64,000 nt of DNA from DAOMFB01 sp963801475 (lineage in GTDB: Bacteria; Acidobacteriota; Thermoanaerobaculia; UBA5066). Below the pieces are notes generated by a model. It was given only the letters and a program-made list of their open reading frames with translations, did not search any database and had not been told where the DNA came from. Below are positions 15,181 through 23,455 of the stretch, piece by piece. The DNA lies in contig CAWDEX010000001.1 of assembly GCA_963801475.1 (NCBI GenBank), forward strand, positions 2,852,001 to 2,916,000. The letters run 5' to 3'. The position numbers and the translations under genes are program-made. Each line of letters opens with the position of its first letter. Position 1 is the stretch's first letter.

Positions 15181-15644
15181 TTCACGCCGAGAAGCTCGAC
15201 CTCGAAGACGAGCGTGGCGTTCGGTGGGATGACGCCGCCCGCGCCGCGTGAGCCGTAGCCGAGCTGAGGCGGGATCAGGAGCGTCCGCTTGCCGCCGACC
15301 TTCATCGTGGCGACGCCCTCGTCCCACCCCTTGATGACCCGCCCCATGCCGAGGGGGAACTCGAAGGGACGTCCGCGGTCGAGAGAGCTGTCGAACTTCT
15401 GGCCCTTCGCCCCGTTCACCCAGAGCCAGCCGGTGTAGTGCATGACGCAGGTCTGTCCGCTCTTCGGGCTCTCGCCCGTCCCCACCTTCGTGTCCTCGTA
15501 CTCGAGGCCGGACGCGGTCTTTATCATCTTCGACTCCTTCTTCTCCGCCGGGGCGGGCGGAGTCGCCTTCTCCTGAGCGGGAGCGGGCGCGGTCCAGAGG
15601 ACGGCGGCGACACCCGAGAGAAGGAGGGACGCGAGCTTCTTCAT
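15177..15644 (-). CDS. Exported FKBP-type peptidyl-prolyl isomerase
   Basis: 155 residues. A signal peptide (MKKLASLLLSGVAAVLWTAPAPAQ) is followed by a Pro/Lys linker and one FKBP domain (SGLEYEDTKVGTGESPKSGQ to the end) with the hallmark YTGWLWVNGAKGQKFDSS, GRVIKGWDEGVATMKVGGKR and IPPQLGYGSRGAGGVIPPNATLVFEVELL. It would catalyse proline isomerisation of periplasmic proteins. AAAGGAAG precedes the ATG, and a TAGACT box that starts at the upstream gene's stop codon (about 15687-15693) could be its -10. Confidence 0.93.
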   Translation of the reverse strand: MKKLASLLLSGVAAVLWTAPAPAQEKATPPAPAEKKESKMIKTASGLEYEDTKVGTGESPKSGQTCVMHYTGWLWVNGAKGQKFDSSLDRGRPFEFPLGMGRVIKGWDEGVATMKVGGKRTLLIPPQLGYGSRGAGGVIPPNATLVFEVELLGVK

Positions 15645-15692
15645 CGTGGGTTCTTCCTTTCGTCGAGATCGGCCCGGAGGCCGGCGCGCAGT

Positions 15693-17039
15693 CTAGCGCG
15701 CCTTCCCCGCCGCCACTCCCGGCACCACGCGGGCGACCTCCGCTGCCAGGCGGCCCGGGATGACCTCCTGGAGTTCGTACCGGACCCGGACGGCCGGCTT
15801 CGTCAGCTTCACGACCCGTGTCAGGTCGATCGGGGTCCCGACGACGACGACGTCGCACGGCGTCCGCGCGATCGTCTCGGCCAGATCGGCGATCTGCGCG
15901 TCGCCGTATCCCATCGCCGGGAGGATGCCCGTGGCGTTCGGATATTTCCGGAACGTGGCCTCGATCGAGCCGACGGCCCAGGGCGACGGGTCGATGATGG
16001 CCGCGGCGCCGGCCTTCTTCGCCGCCACGAGTCCCGCCCCGAAGCTCATCCCGCCGTGCGTCAGAGTGGGGCCGTCCTCGACGACGAGGGCCCTTTTCCC
16101 CCGGACGAGTTCCGGCATCTCGCAGACGACCGGCGAGTTGGCGCGCAGGACGCGTGCCCCTGGATTCAGTCGTGCCGCCGCCGTCTCGACGGCATGGATG
16201 TTCCCCTCGTCCGCCGTGTCGCACTTGTTGATCAGGATGACGTCGGCGCGGCGGAAGTTCGCCTCGCCCGGGTGGTAGCCGGTCTCGTGCCCCGACCGGT
16301 GCGGGTCGGCGATGCAGATGTGAAGGGCAGGCTCGTAGAACGGCAGGTCGTTGTTCCCTCCGTCCCAGAGGATGACGTCCGACTCGGCTTCGGCGCTCCG
16401 GAGGATCCGCTCGTAGTCGACGCCGGAGTAGACGACGAAGCCGTTGTCGAGGTGAGGCTCGTACTCCTCGCGCTCCTCGATCGTGCACTTCTCCCGGTCC
16501 AGGTCCGCGTACGTGCCGAAACGCTGGCAGGCCTGCGCCGCGAGGTCTCCATAAGGCATCGGGTGCCGGACCGCGACGACCGCGAGGCCGAGCTCCTTCA
16601 GGATCCGGCTGAGATAACGGGTCGTCTGGCTCTTCCCGGCCCCGGTCCTGACGGCCGTCACCGCGATGACCGGCACCTTCGCCTTCAGCATGGTTCGCGA
16701 CGCGCCGAGGAGCGTGAAGTCGGCGCCCGCCGCGACGACCTGCGAGGCGAGGTGCATCACGGTGGCGTGCGCGACGTCGGAGTACGAGAAGACGCAGAGA
16801 TCGACCTTCTCGTCACGGATGAGCCGCGGCAGCTCCTCCTCGGGGAAGATCGGGATGCCGTCCGGATAGAGCGAGCCGGCGAGGCTCGCGGGATACCGCC
16901 GCCCCTCGATCCCGGGAATCTGCGTCGCCGTGAAGGCGACCACGCGGGAGGACGGGTCGTTCCTGAAGACGGTGTTGAAGTCGTGAAAGTCGCGTCCGGC
17001 CGCGCCGAGGATGACGACGCGGCGCACGGGGGTGGCCAT
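15693..17039 (-). CDS. Cyclic 2,3-diphosphoglycerate synthetase homolog (P-loop GTPase)
   Basis: 448 residues. An N-terminal Rossmann-like part (VVILGAAGRDFHDFNTVFR) precedes a P-loop VRTGAGKSQTTRYL near residues 129-142 and a metal/NTP segment SDVILWDGGNNDLPF; INKCD resembles a G4 motif. This layout is that of cyclic 2,3-diphosphoglycerate synthetase, which makes the compatible solute cDPG in thermophilic methanogens; bacterial homologs are widespread and of unproven activity. It may mark thermal or salt adaptation, but that is inference. GGAGG precedes the ATG, and TAGAAT about 60 nt upstream may be the -10. Confidence 0.8.
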   Translation of the reverse strand: MATPVRRVVILGAAGRDFHDFNTVFRNDPSSRVVAFTATQIPGIEGRRYPASLAGSLYPDGIPIFPEEELPRLIRDEKVDLCVFSYSDVAHATVMHLASQVVAAGADFTLLGASRTMLKAKVPVIAVTAVRTGAGKSQTTRYLSRILKELGLAVVAVRHPMPYGDLAAQACQRFGTYADLDREKCTIEEREEYEPHLDNGFVVYSGVDYERILRSAEAESDVILWDGGNNDLPFYEPALHICIADPHRSGHETGYHPGEANFRRADVILINKCDTADEGNIHAVETAAARLNPGARVLRANSPVVCEMPELVRGKRALVVEDGPTLTHGGMSFGAGLVAAKKAGAAAIIDPSPWAVGSIEATFRKYPNATGILPAMGYGDAQIADLAETIARTPCDVVVVGTPIDLTRVVKLTKPAVRVRYELQEVIPGRLAAEVARVVPGVAAGKAR

Positions 17040-17165
17040 GGGAACCTCCGCGGGGCGCCGCTCACGATCGGGTCGGGCAGCCGGCCCTGCTGAACTTATT
17101 CTACGGATCCGGCAGCGCGGGAGATCTGATGCCCCTGCCTCAGGGCCGGAAAGAGGAGACTTGCC

Positions 17166-18209
17166 TTAAATCCTTGCGAGAGAGAAGCTTGAAGGCGCTG
17201 CCACCATGTCGTTCAGCCGCTTCACGTCGGCCTTCGACCCGATGAAGATCGGGGTCCTCTGGTGATTCTCCGCGGGGACGATGTCGAGAATCCTCTGGTG
17301 GCCGTCGCTCGCGGCCCCGCCGGCCGCCTCGGCCACGGCGGCCAGCGGCGCGGCCTCGTACATCAGGCGGATCTTCCCGCGCGGCGCCTTCTGGGACGCC
17401 GGGTACAGGTAGATCCCCCCCTTGAGGAGAATCCGGTGGAAGTCCGAGACGAGGGCGCCCGAGTAACGCGTCGAGTAGGGCCGCCCGGTCGCGGGATCGC
17501 GCTGCTGCACCCACTCGACGAAGAGCCGCGCCCCCTCCTCCCATTCCTGGATCGCTCCCTCGTTGGCGCCGTAGTACCTCCCGCGGTCGGGGATCCTCAC
17601 GTCGGGTCTGGAGAGGAGGAACTCGCCGATGCCCGGGTCGAGCGTGAAGATGTGAACGCCGGGGTTTCCCTTGGCCGTGTAGACCATCGTGGTCGAAGGA
17701 CCGTAGGAGAAGTACCCGGCGACGACCTGTTCCGGTGAAATGCGCGACATCAACTCCGCCTCGGAGGCGATCGGGCCGCTCCTGGTCAGGAGCCGGACCG
17801 AGAAAATCGACCCGACGCCGCCGTTGACGTCGAGATTCGAGGAGCCGTCGAGCGGGTCGAGGAAGACGATGTACTTCCCCGCCTGCGTGTTCTCCGGCAG
17901 GTGCGCCGGCAGGTCCATCTCCTCGGTCACGATGAGCGGCACGAGCTGCCCGTAAGCGAAGGCGTCGAGAAAGATCTCGTTGGCGAGCGCGTCGAGCTTC
18001 TGCTGCTGCTCACCCTGGATGTTCGTCTCTCCCGAGGCGCCGAGGACGTCGATGAGGCCCGCGGCCGAGAGGACGCGGGAGATCCGTTTCCCGGCCAGGC
18101 CGAGCTGGGAGAGAAGGGCCGACAGCTCCCCCGTGGCCTCGGGAAAGTGCCGTTCGGACTCGAAGAGGTAGCGGTGGAGCCTCATGCCGACGCGCGGGTC
18201 CGTCTTCAT
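17166..18209 (-). CDS. fbp: Class I fructose-1,6-bisphosphatase
   Basis: 347 residues from ATG 18209, overlapping glk as ATGA. The metal-binding motif VFLDPLDGSSNLDVN (about 130-144), the upstream Glu of VTEEMD, and the C-terminal GKIRLMYEAAPLA with DIVPAENHQRTP are class I FBPase signatures. It removes the 1-phosphate of fructose 1,6-bisphosphate. Placed at the end of the tal-tkt-zwf-pgl-glk operon, it would return hexose phosphate to glucose 6-phosphate for repeated passage through the oxidative branch. The TAA at 17166 ends the operon. Confidence 0.96.
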   Translation of the reverse strand: MKTDPRVGMRLHRYLFESERHFPEATGELSALLSQLGLAGKRISRVLSAAGLIDVLGASGETNIQGEQQQKLDALANEIFLDAFAYGQLVPLIVTEEMDLPAHLPENTQAGKYIVFLDPLDGSSNLDVNGGVGSIFSVRLLTRSGPIASEAELMSRISPEQVVAGYFSYGPSTTMVYTAKGNPGVHIFTLDPGIGEFLLSRPDVRIPDRGRYYGANEGAIQEWEEGARLFVEWVQQRDPATGRPYSTRYSGALVSDFHRILLKGGIYLYPASQKAPRGKIRLMYEAAPLAAVAEAAGGAASDGHQRILDIVPAENHQRTPIFIGSKADVKRLNDMVAAPSSFSLARI

Positions 18210-19201
18210 GCGCCCCCCTCCTCTCCCGCGCCCCGCGCGGCGACCCGCGCCGCGCCCAGAAGCGCGCAATCCTCGTTCAGGACGACCCGGACGGGAATCC
18301 GCGCGAGGAGCGGCGCCAGGCGCCCCTTGTCGCAGAACGCGCCGAAGAAGGTCCCGTCCAGGATCTTCGGAAGGACCTTCGGGGCGATGCCGCCGCCGAG
18401 GAAGACTCCGGCCGTGGCCATGACCTTCAGGGCCAGATTACCCGCCTCGGCGCCGTAGAGCGAGACCCAGTGCTCGAGGGCGCGCTGGGCGACGGGGTCC
18501 CGGCCGGAGAGGGCCGCCCGGGACAGGACGGGGGCGGGGTCGTCTCCCCGGGCGATCTCCTCGGAGAGCCACTCCGGCTCGGCGACGCCGGAACGCTCGC
18601 GTTCGAAGCGGTAGAGGGTCTCGAGGCCGCGGCCCGACACGAGGCGCTCGACCGAGACGTGCGACAGGTCCTTCTGGAGGTGCCGGAGCAGATCGATCTC
18701 CCACCCGCTGCGCGGGGCGAAGCTGGAATGCCCCCCTTCCGACGGAAGCGGGCGCCACCCCGGCCCCTCGCGGACGATCACGGCCTCCCCGAGCCCCGTC
18801 CCGGCCGAGACGAGCGCCCGGCTTCCTTCCGGGTCTTCCTCGCCCCGGTTGACGACCGCGAAGTCGCCTTCGGTCAGCTCGCCGAGGCCGAGGCCGTTCG
18901 CGACGAGGTCGTTCACGAGGCCGACGGCCGGCAGCCCGAGACGGGCCGCGAGGGCCGTCGCATCGACGATCCAGGGGAGATTCGTCGCCTCGCACCGACC
19001 CTTCCGGACCGGCCCGGCGACGCCGAAGGCCGCCGCCGTCGCCACCCGGCGGCCGCCGAGAAAGCGCGCTACGGCGTCGTCCAGGGAGGAGAAGCCGCGG
19101 CTCGGGTACTTCGCCTCCTCGCGGCGGACGAGCCGTTCCCCCTCGGCCGAGAAGAGGGCGAGACGGACGTTGGTGCCGCCGACGTCGCCCGCGAGGATCA
19201 C
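18206..19201 (-). CDS. glk: Glucokinase
   Basis: 331 residues from GTG 19201, overlapping pgl as GTGA. It has the hexokinase-type N-terminal phosphate motif LAGDVGGTNVRLALF, NDLVANGLGLG, SAGTGLGEAVIV (GTGLG), EGGHSSFAP and C-terminal GVFLGGGIAPK. It matches the Glk (COG0837) family rather than ROK kinases, since no ROK zinc motif is present. It phosphorylates glucose to supply the adjacent zwf. Confidence 0.94.
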   Translation of the reverse strand: MILAGDVGGTNVRLALFSAEGERLVRREEAKYPSRGFSSLDDAVARFLGGRRVATAAAFGVAGPVRKGRCEATNLPWIVDATALAARLGLPAVGLVNDLVANGLGLGELTEGDFAVVNRGEEDPEGSRALVSAGTGLGEAVIVREGPGWRPLPSEGGHSSFAPRSGWEIDLLRHLQKDLSHVSVERLVSGRGLETLYRFERERSGVAEPEWLSEEIARGDDPAPVLSRAALSGRDPVAQRALEHWVSLYGAEAGNLALKVMATAGVFLGGGIAPKVLPKILDGTFFGAFCDKGRLAPLLARIPVRVVLNEDCALLGAARVAARGAGEEGGA

Positions 19202-19941
19202 GTGCTCCTCCAGACGGACGAGGCGTCACGATCGGCGAGGAAGAGGAGCTGCCCGAAGAGCGGATTCACGCGCCCGGCCGGGACGTTCCGCTGGCCCGCC
19301 CTCGCCGCGAAGTAGGCCTCGGCCTTGTTCGCCCCCGTGACGAGGAAGACGACGCACCGCGCGGCGTCGATGAGCGGGATCGTGAAGCTGATCCGCGAGG
19401 AGGGCCGCTTCGGCGCACCCTCCACGCGGACGACGAGCCGCCGCGCCTCTTCGACGGCCGGGTGTCCCGGAAAGAGCGCGGCGGTGTGACCATCAGGCCC
19501 GAGGCCGAGAAGGATCAGGTCGAAACTCGGGACCGGCTCGCCCGGGTGGCCGGCGACACGGCAGATCTCCGCCTCGTAAAGTTCGGCCGCGTCCTCGGAG
19601 GTCGCTGGAACGCGGTGGATGTTCTCCCGCGGGACGGGAACGTGGCGAAGAAGCGCCTGCTGGACCGAAGCGTCGTTCCGGTCGGGATGCCCGTCCGGAA
19701 CGCACCGCTCGTCGCCAAAGAAGACGTGCGTCCGCGGCCAGACATCCGCCGCCGAAGGCGCCGGCTCCGACAGGATGCGGTAGGACGGCAGGAACGACTT
19801 GCCCCCTGCGAGGGCGACGACGAACCGGCCTCGCTGGCGGAGGGCCTCGGCGGCCAGCGTCCCGAAGAGCCGTGCAACGCCGGCCGCGGCGGCGCCCGGC
19901 GTCTCGAACTCTCCCCATCCCTCCGTCCGGAACTCGCGCAT
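19198..19941 (-). CDS. pgl: 6-phosphogluconolactonase
   Basis: 247 residues, DevB/NagB-type fold: VVALAGGKSFLPSYRIL, then WPRTHVFFGDERCVPDGHPDRND (the FFGDER signature), then LILLGLGPDGHTAALFPGH. It hydrolyses 6-phosphogluconolactone made by Zwf, whose gene ends 17 nt upstream. It overlaps glk by 4 nt. Confidence 0.94.
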   Translation of the reverse strand: MREFRTEGWGEFETPGAAAAGVARLFGTLAAEALRQRGRFVVALAGGKSFLPSYRILSEPAPSAADVWPRTHVFFGDERCVPDGHPDRNDASVQQALLRHVPVPRENIHRVPATSEDAAELYEAEICRVAGHPGEPVPSFDLILLGLGPDGHTAALFPGHPAVEEARRLVVRVEGAPKRPSSRISFTIPLIDAARCVVFLVTGANKAEAYFAARAGQRNVPAGRVNPLFGQLLFLADRDASSVWRST

Positions 19942-19958
19942 CGCGTCCCCGGCCCGCC

Positions 19959-21461
19959 CTAGGGCCGCCGCCAGCGTCGGCCGTCACGCGCGAGGAGCGC
20001 GACCGCCGCCTCGGGCCCCCACGTCCCCGCGTCGTAGTTCGGGTGGTCCGAGGCGGGATCGTCCCGCCAGGCGTCGAGGACCGGCGTCACGATCTCCCAG
20101 GCCGCCTCCACCTCGTCGCGACGCGCGAAGAGGGTCGAGTCGCCGCCGAGGGCATCCATCAGAAGCCGTTCGTACGCCTCCGGCTGCGACCGGCCGAAGA
20201 ACTCCGAGTACTTGAAGTTCATGGTCACGGTGTCGATCTTCATCGACGTGCCGGGCTGCTTGGCGCCGAACTTCAGGGCGATCCCTTCGTCGGGCTGGAT
20301 CCGCAGGATGAGGGTGTTCGGCTCCTGCTGCGGCATCCCCGCCTTCCGGAAGAAGGCGATGGGGGGCGTCCGGAACTGGATGGCGATCTCGGTGACGCGC
20401 TTGGGCATCCGCTTGCCGGCGCGGAGGTAGAACGGCACGCCGGCCCACCGCCAGTTCTCCACCTGCACCTTCCACGCGGCGTACGTCTCGCGGAGCGACA
20501 TCGGGTGGACGTCCTTCTCGCTCCGGTAGCCGGGGACGGGCTGGCCGCCGATGGCTCCCGGCCCGTACTGGCCGCGCACGGTGTCGCGAAGGATCTCCTC
20601 CGGCGTCTGCGGGCGGATCGACCGGAGGACCTTGACCTTCTCGTCGCGGACGGCGTTCGGGTCGAAGGCGACCGGGGGCTCCATCGCCACGAGGCAGAGG
20701 AGCTGGAGGACGTGGTTCTGGATGATGTCCCGGAAGATCCCCGCCTCCTCGTAGAACTTCCCCCGCGAGCCGACGCCGAGCGACTCGGCCACGGTGATCT
20801 GGACGTGGTCGACGTAGCGCCGGTTCCAGAGCGGCTCGAAGAGGCCGTTGCCCAGGCGGAAGACGAGGATGTTCTGCGTCGTCTCCTTGCCGAGATAGTG
20901 GTCGATCCGGAAGACCTGCCGCTCCCGGAAGACCGAGGCGATCTCGTCGTTCAGCGCGCGGGCGGAGGCGAGGTCCCTCCCGAACGGCTTCTCCACGATG
21001 ACGCGCGACCAGGGCCCGCCGTCGACCCGGCAGACCAGTCCCCCGTCGCCGAGGTTCTTCACCACGGTCCCGATCGCCGACGGGGGCACGGCGAGGTAGT
21101 AGAGCCGGTTGCCCGTCAGACCGCGCCCCGTCTCTATCTCGTGGAGTCGTCCCTTCAGATCTCCGAAGTTCTTCGCGATGTTGAGGTCGCCCCGGAAGAA
21201 GAAGAGTCGCGCGGCGAATTCGTTCCACGCCCCCTCGTCGAGGGGCTTGGTCCGGGCGAATTCCGTCACGGCGGCCTTCATCTCCGCGCGGTACGTCTCG
21301 TCCGACTCGCCGGTCCGCGCGTAGCCGACGATCGCGGTCTCCGGAGGGAGCTGTTTCTCGCGATGAAGCTCGTAGAGCGCCGGGACGAGCTTCCGCTTCG
21401 AAAGGTCCCCCGAGCCGCCGAAGATGACGATCGTCGCCGGCGCGTTCGGCGCGCCGTTCAT
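19959..21461 (-). CDS. zwf: Glucose-6-phosphate 1-dehydrogenase
   Basis: 500 residues from ATG 21461, overlapping tkt as ATGA. It has the dinucleotide site IFGGSGDLSKRKLVPALY (13-30), the substrate/catalytic segment RIDHYLGKETTQN, EKPFGRDL, and the C-terminal FYLRAGKRMPKR. It oxidises glucose 6-phosphate with NADP+ (or NAD+). No opcA and no gnd is adjacent: the operon lacks the next oxidative enzyme, 6-phosphogluconate dehydrogenase. Confidence 0.97.
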   Translation of the reverse strand: MNGAPNAPATIVIFGGSGDLSKRKLVPALYELHREKQLPPETAIVGYARTGESDETYRAEMKAAVTEFARTKPLDEGAWNEFAARLFFFRGDLNIAKNFGDLKGRLHEIETGRGLTGNRLYYLAVPPSAIGTVVKNLGDGGLVCRVDGGPWSRVIVEKPFGRDLASARALNDEIASVFRERQVFRIDHYLGKETTQNILVFRLGNGLFEPLWNRRYVDHVQITVAESLGVGSRGKFYEEAGIFRDIIQNHVLQLLCLVAMEPPVAFDPNAVRDEKVKVLRSIRPQTPEEILRDTVRGQYGPGAIGGQPVPGYRSEKDVHPMSLRETYAAWKVQVENWRWAGVPFYLRAGKRMPKRVTEIAIQFRTPPIAFFRKAGMPQQEPNTLILRIQPDEGIALKFGAKQPGTSMKIDTVTMNFKYSEFFGRSQPEAYERLLMDALGGDSTLFARRDEVEAAWEIVTPVLDAWRDDPASDHPNYDAGTWGPEAAVALLARDGRRWRRP

Positions 21462-23455
21462 CGCGCCAGCTCGCGGACCGCCTTCGCAATCGACGGCCCG
21501 TCGAGTCCCATCAGCCGGTAGAGCTCCTTCGCGGGGCCCGACGACGAATACGAGGTCACGCCGAGCTTCCGGACGCGCGCCGGGAGCTCGAGCTCGCTGA
21601 GCCGGACTTGCAACCATGTGCCGAGCCCCGTCTTCGGGTTGTGGTCCTCGACCGTCACGATCCGGCCGTGCCGGGCGACGTGCCGCACGTCGCCGTCCGA
21701 AAGGTCGCTCCAGGCCGCCACGGAGACGAGGTCGACGCGGAGCCCTTCCTTCGAAAGGAGGTTCCAGGCGTCGAGCGCGTACGGGAGCATGTTCCCCGCG
21801 CAGAGGATCGTCGGCCCCGCCCCCGAGCGGACCCGGTCGGCCACCGCCGGGTCGAAAGCGTAGTCACCGGCGAAAAATGGCGATCCGTCCTCCCGCGCGA
21901 TCACGGGGACCTTCGAGCGCCCCATGACGATCGCGTGGTTCCCCGGGTGCGAGGCCATCCAGCGGACGATCCGATCCGTCTGGTTCGGGTCGGCCGGCGT
22001 CAGGACCTTCCAGCCGAACGTCGAGTTCAGAAGGCCGAAGTAGTCGATGGAGTGATGCGTCTTCCCGTCCTCGCCGACGTCGATCCCCGCGTGGGTCACG
22101 GCGAGCTTCACGTTCGACCCGTTGACGTCGTTCAGGCGTTGCTGGTTGTAGGTCTCCGCTACGCCGAACATCGCGAAGTCGCCCCACCAGGCCAGGACGC
22201 CCGAGACCGAGAGCGCTCCCGTGACGACGGCGGCGTTGTGCTCGGCGATCCCGCCCTGGTAGAAGCCGGCCGGGTGCTTCGCGGCGAAGAGGTCCGTCTT
22301 CGTCGACTTGAGGAGGTCGCAGTCGAGGACCGCCATCGGGACCTTCGCGGAGAGGGCGGCGTCGCCGACTTCCTGGAGCGCCTGGCCGAACGCCGTCCGG
22401 TTGTCGGTGGACGCGTCCGTCGCGTACGTTCGCGGTGTGCCCGCGTCGCGAAGGACGGCGCTCTCGGAGGAACGCGCCGGAAGGACGGCGTGCCAGTCGG
22501 GAGCCGGCTTCTTCCGCTCGGCGATCCAGCGGTCAAGATCGTCGGGGAGGCCGAGGATCGCGAGCGCCTCGCGGCACTTTTCCGCGGAGAGCGCCGCGCC
22601 GTGCCACTTGTACCCCTCCTTCTCCATGAAGGGGATCCCCTTCGACATGACCGTGTGGCAGGCGACGAGCGTGGGCCTTTCGGCGGAGAGGGCGCCACGG
22701 ACTGCGCGGTAGACGGCGCGGACGTCGTGCCCGTCCACCTCGACGACGTCCCAGCCATCCGCCGTCCAGCCGGCGAGGATGTGCTGCGGCATGATGTCGG
22801 CGTTGGTGCCCGAGAGCTGGATCCGGTTCCAGTCGAGGAGGGCGACAAGGTTCGTGAGGCCGTACTTGGCGGCGAAGCGGCGCGCCTCGCCCAGCTGACC
22901 TTTTTGCTGCTCGCCGTCCCCCATGCAGCAGAAGACCTTCGGCAGGCGCGGGCCGGGGGGGTGCAGAGGGGAGGAACCCGGCATCGCTCCCGCTGAAACG
23001 GACATCGTCCCCCCTGCCTTCAGCTTCGCCGACAGGGCGAAACCGACCGCCGCGGAGAGGCCCTGGCCCAGGTTCCCGGTTCCCCACTCGATTCCGGGGA
23101 CGTCGCGTTCGACGTGTCCCTCGAACGGAGAGCCGCCACGCCGGAAGCCGGCCAGCGCGAGGGCGACGTCGAAGAAGCCGAGGCGCGCGAGCGCGGCGTA
23201 CGCCCCGGGCGACGTATGCCCGTGCGAGACGACGATGCGGTCCCGGCCGGGCGCGAACGGGTTCACCGGGTCGACGTTCGCGAAGCCCCAGAGGACGAGC
23301 TCGAAGTCGATCGAGGACATCGAGCCTCCGGGGTGTCCGGACGCGGCCAGCGTCGTCATCTTCAGGATGTCGCCGCGGCAGAGCCGGCCGAGCTCTCCGA
23401 GGCGGGAGCGTTGTGCGTCGGAGAGCTCCGTCGCCGTGAAGTCGCCGAGGATCAC
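21458..23455 (-). CDS. tkt: Transketolase with an in-frame repeat-derived insertion
   Basis: 665 residues from GTG 23455, overlapping tal as GTGA. Order: thiamine-diphosphate half (SHGHTSPGAYAAL, GTGNLGQGLS, then CCMGDGEQQKGQ with the GDG metal motif), pyrimidine half (YQGGIAEHNAA, MFGVAETYNQQRLND), then C-terminal domain. It shifts two-carbon units between sugar phosphates. Between KLK146 and R170 there are about 23 residues rich in Gly/Ala/Pro/Ser that other transketolases do not have at this spot. They are encoded by a copy of the palindromic repeat element (22954-23015). The insertion falls just before the GDG motif; the rest of the protein is intact. Confidence 0.95.
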   Translation of the reverse strand: MILGDFTATELSDAQRSRLGELGRLCRGDILKMTTLAASGHPGGSMSSIDFELVLWGFANVDPVNPFAPGRDRIVVSHGHTSPGAYAALARLGFFDVALALAGFRRGGSPFEGHVERDVPGIEWGTGNLGQGLSAAVGFALSAKLKAGGTMSVSAGAMPGSSPLHPPGPRLPKVFCCMGDGEQQKGQLGEARRFAAKYGLTNLVALLDWNRIQLSGTNADIMPQHILAGWTADGWDVVEVDGHDVRAVYRAVRGALSAERPTLVACHTVMSKGIPFMEKEGYKWHGAALSAEKCREALAILGLPDDLDRWIAERKKPAPDWHAVLPARSSESAVLRDAGTPRTYATDASTDNRTAFGQALQEVGDAALSAKVPMAVLDCDLLKSTKTDLFAAKHPAGFYQGGIAEHNAAVVTGALSVSGVLAWWGDFAMFGVAETYNQQRLNDVNGSNVKLAVTHAGIDVGEDGKTHHSIDYFGLLNSTFGWKVLTPADPNQTDRIVRWMASHPGNHAIVMGRSKVPVIAREDGSPFFAGDYAFDPAVADRVRSGAGPTILCAGNMLPYALDAWNLLSKEGLRVDLVSVAAWSDLSDGDVRHVARHGRIVTVEDHNPKTGLGTWLQVRLSELELPARVRKLGVTSYSSSGPAKELYRLMGLDGPSIAKAVRELAR
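22954..23015. repeat. Palindromic repeat element inserted in frame within tkt
   Basis: On the plus strand: GGGGGGGTGCAGAG, then GAACCCGGCATCG (22974-22986), then GACATCGTCCCCCC to 23014. The left end, the GAACCCGGC core and the C6 right end match the intergenic copies at 371-422 and 27996-28048. The surrounding tkt frame is open on both sides and the element itself has no stop in that frame. Confidence 0.6.
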
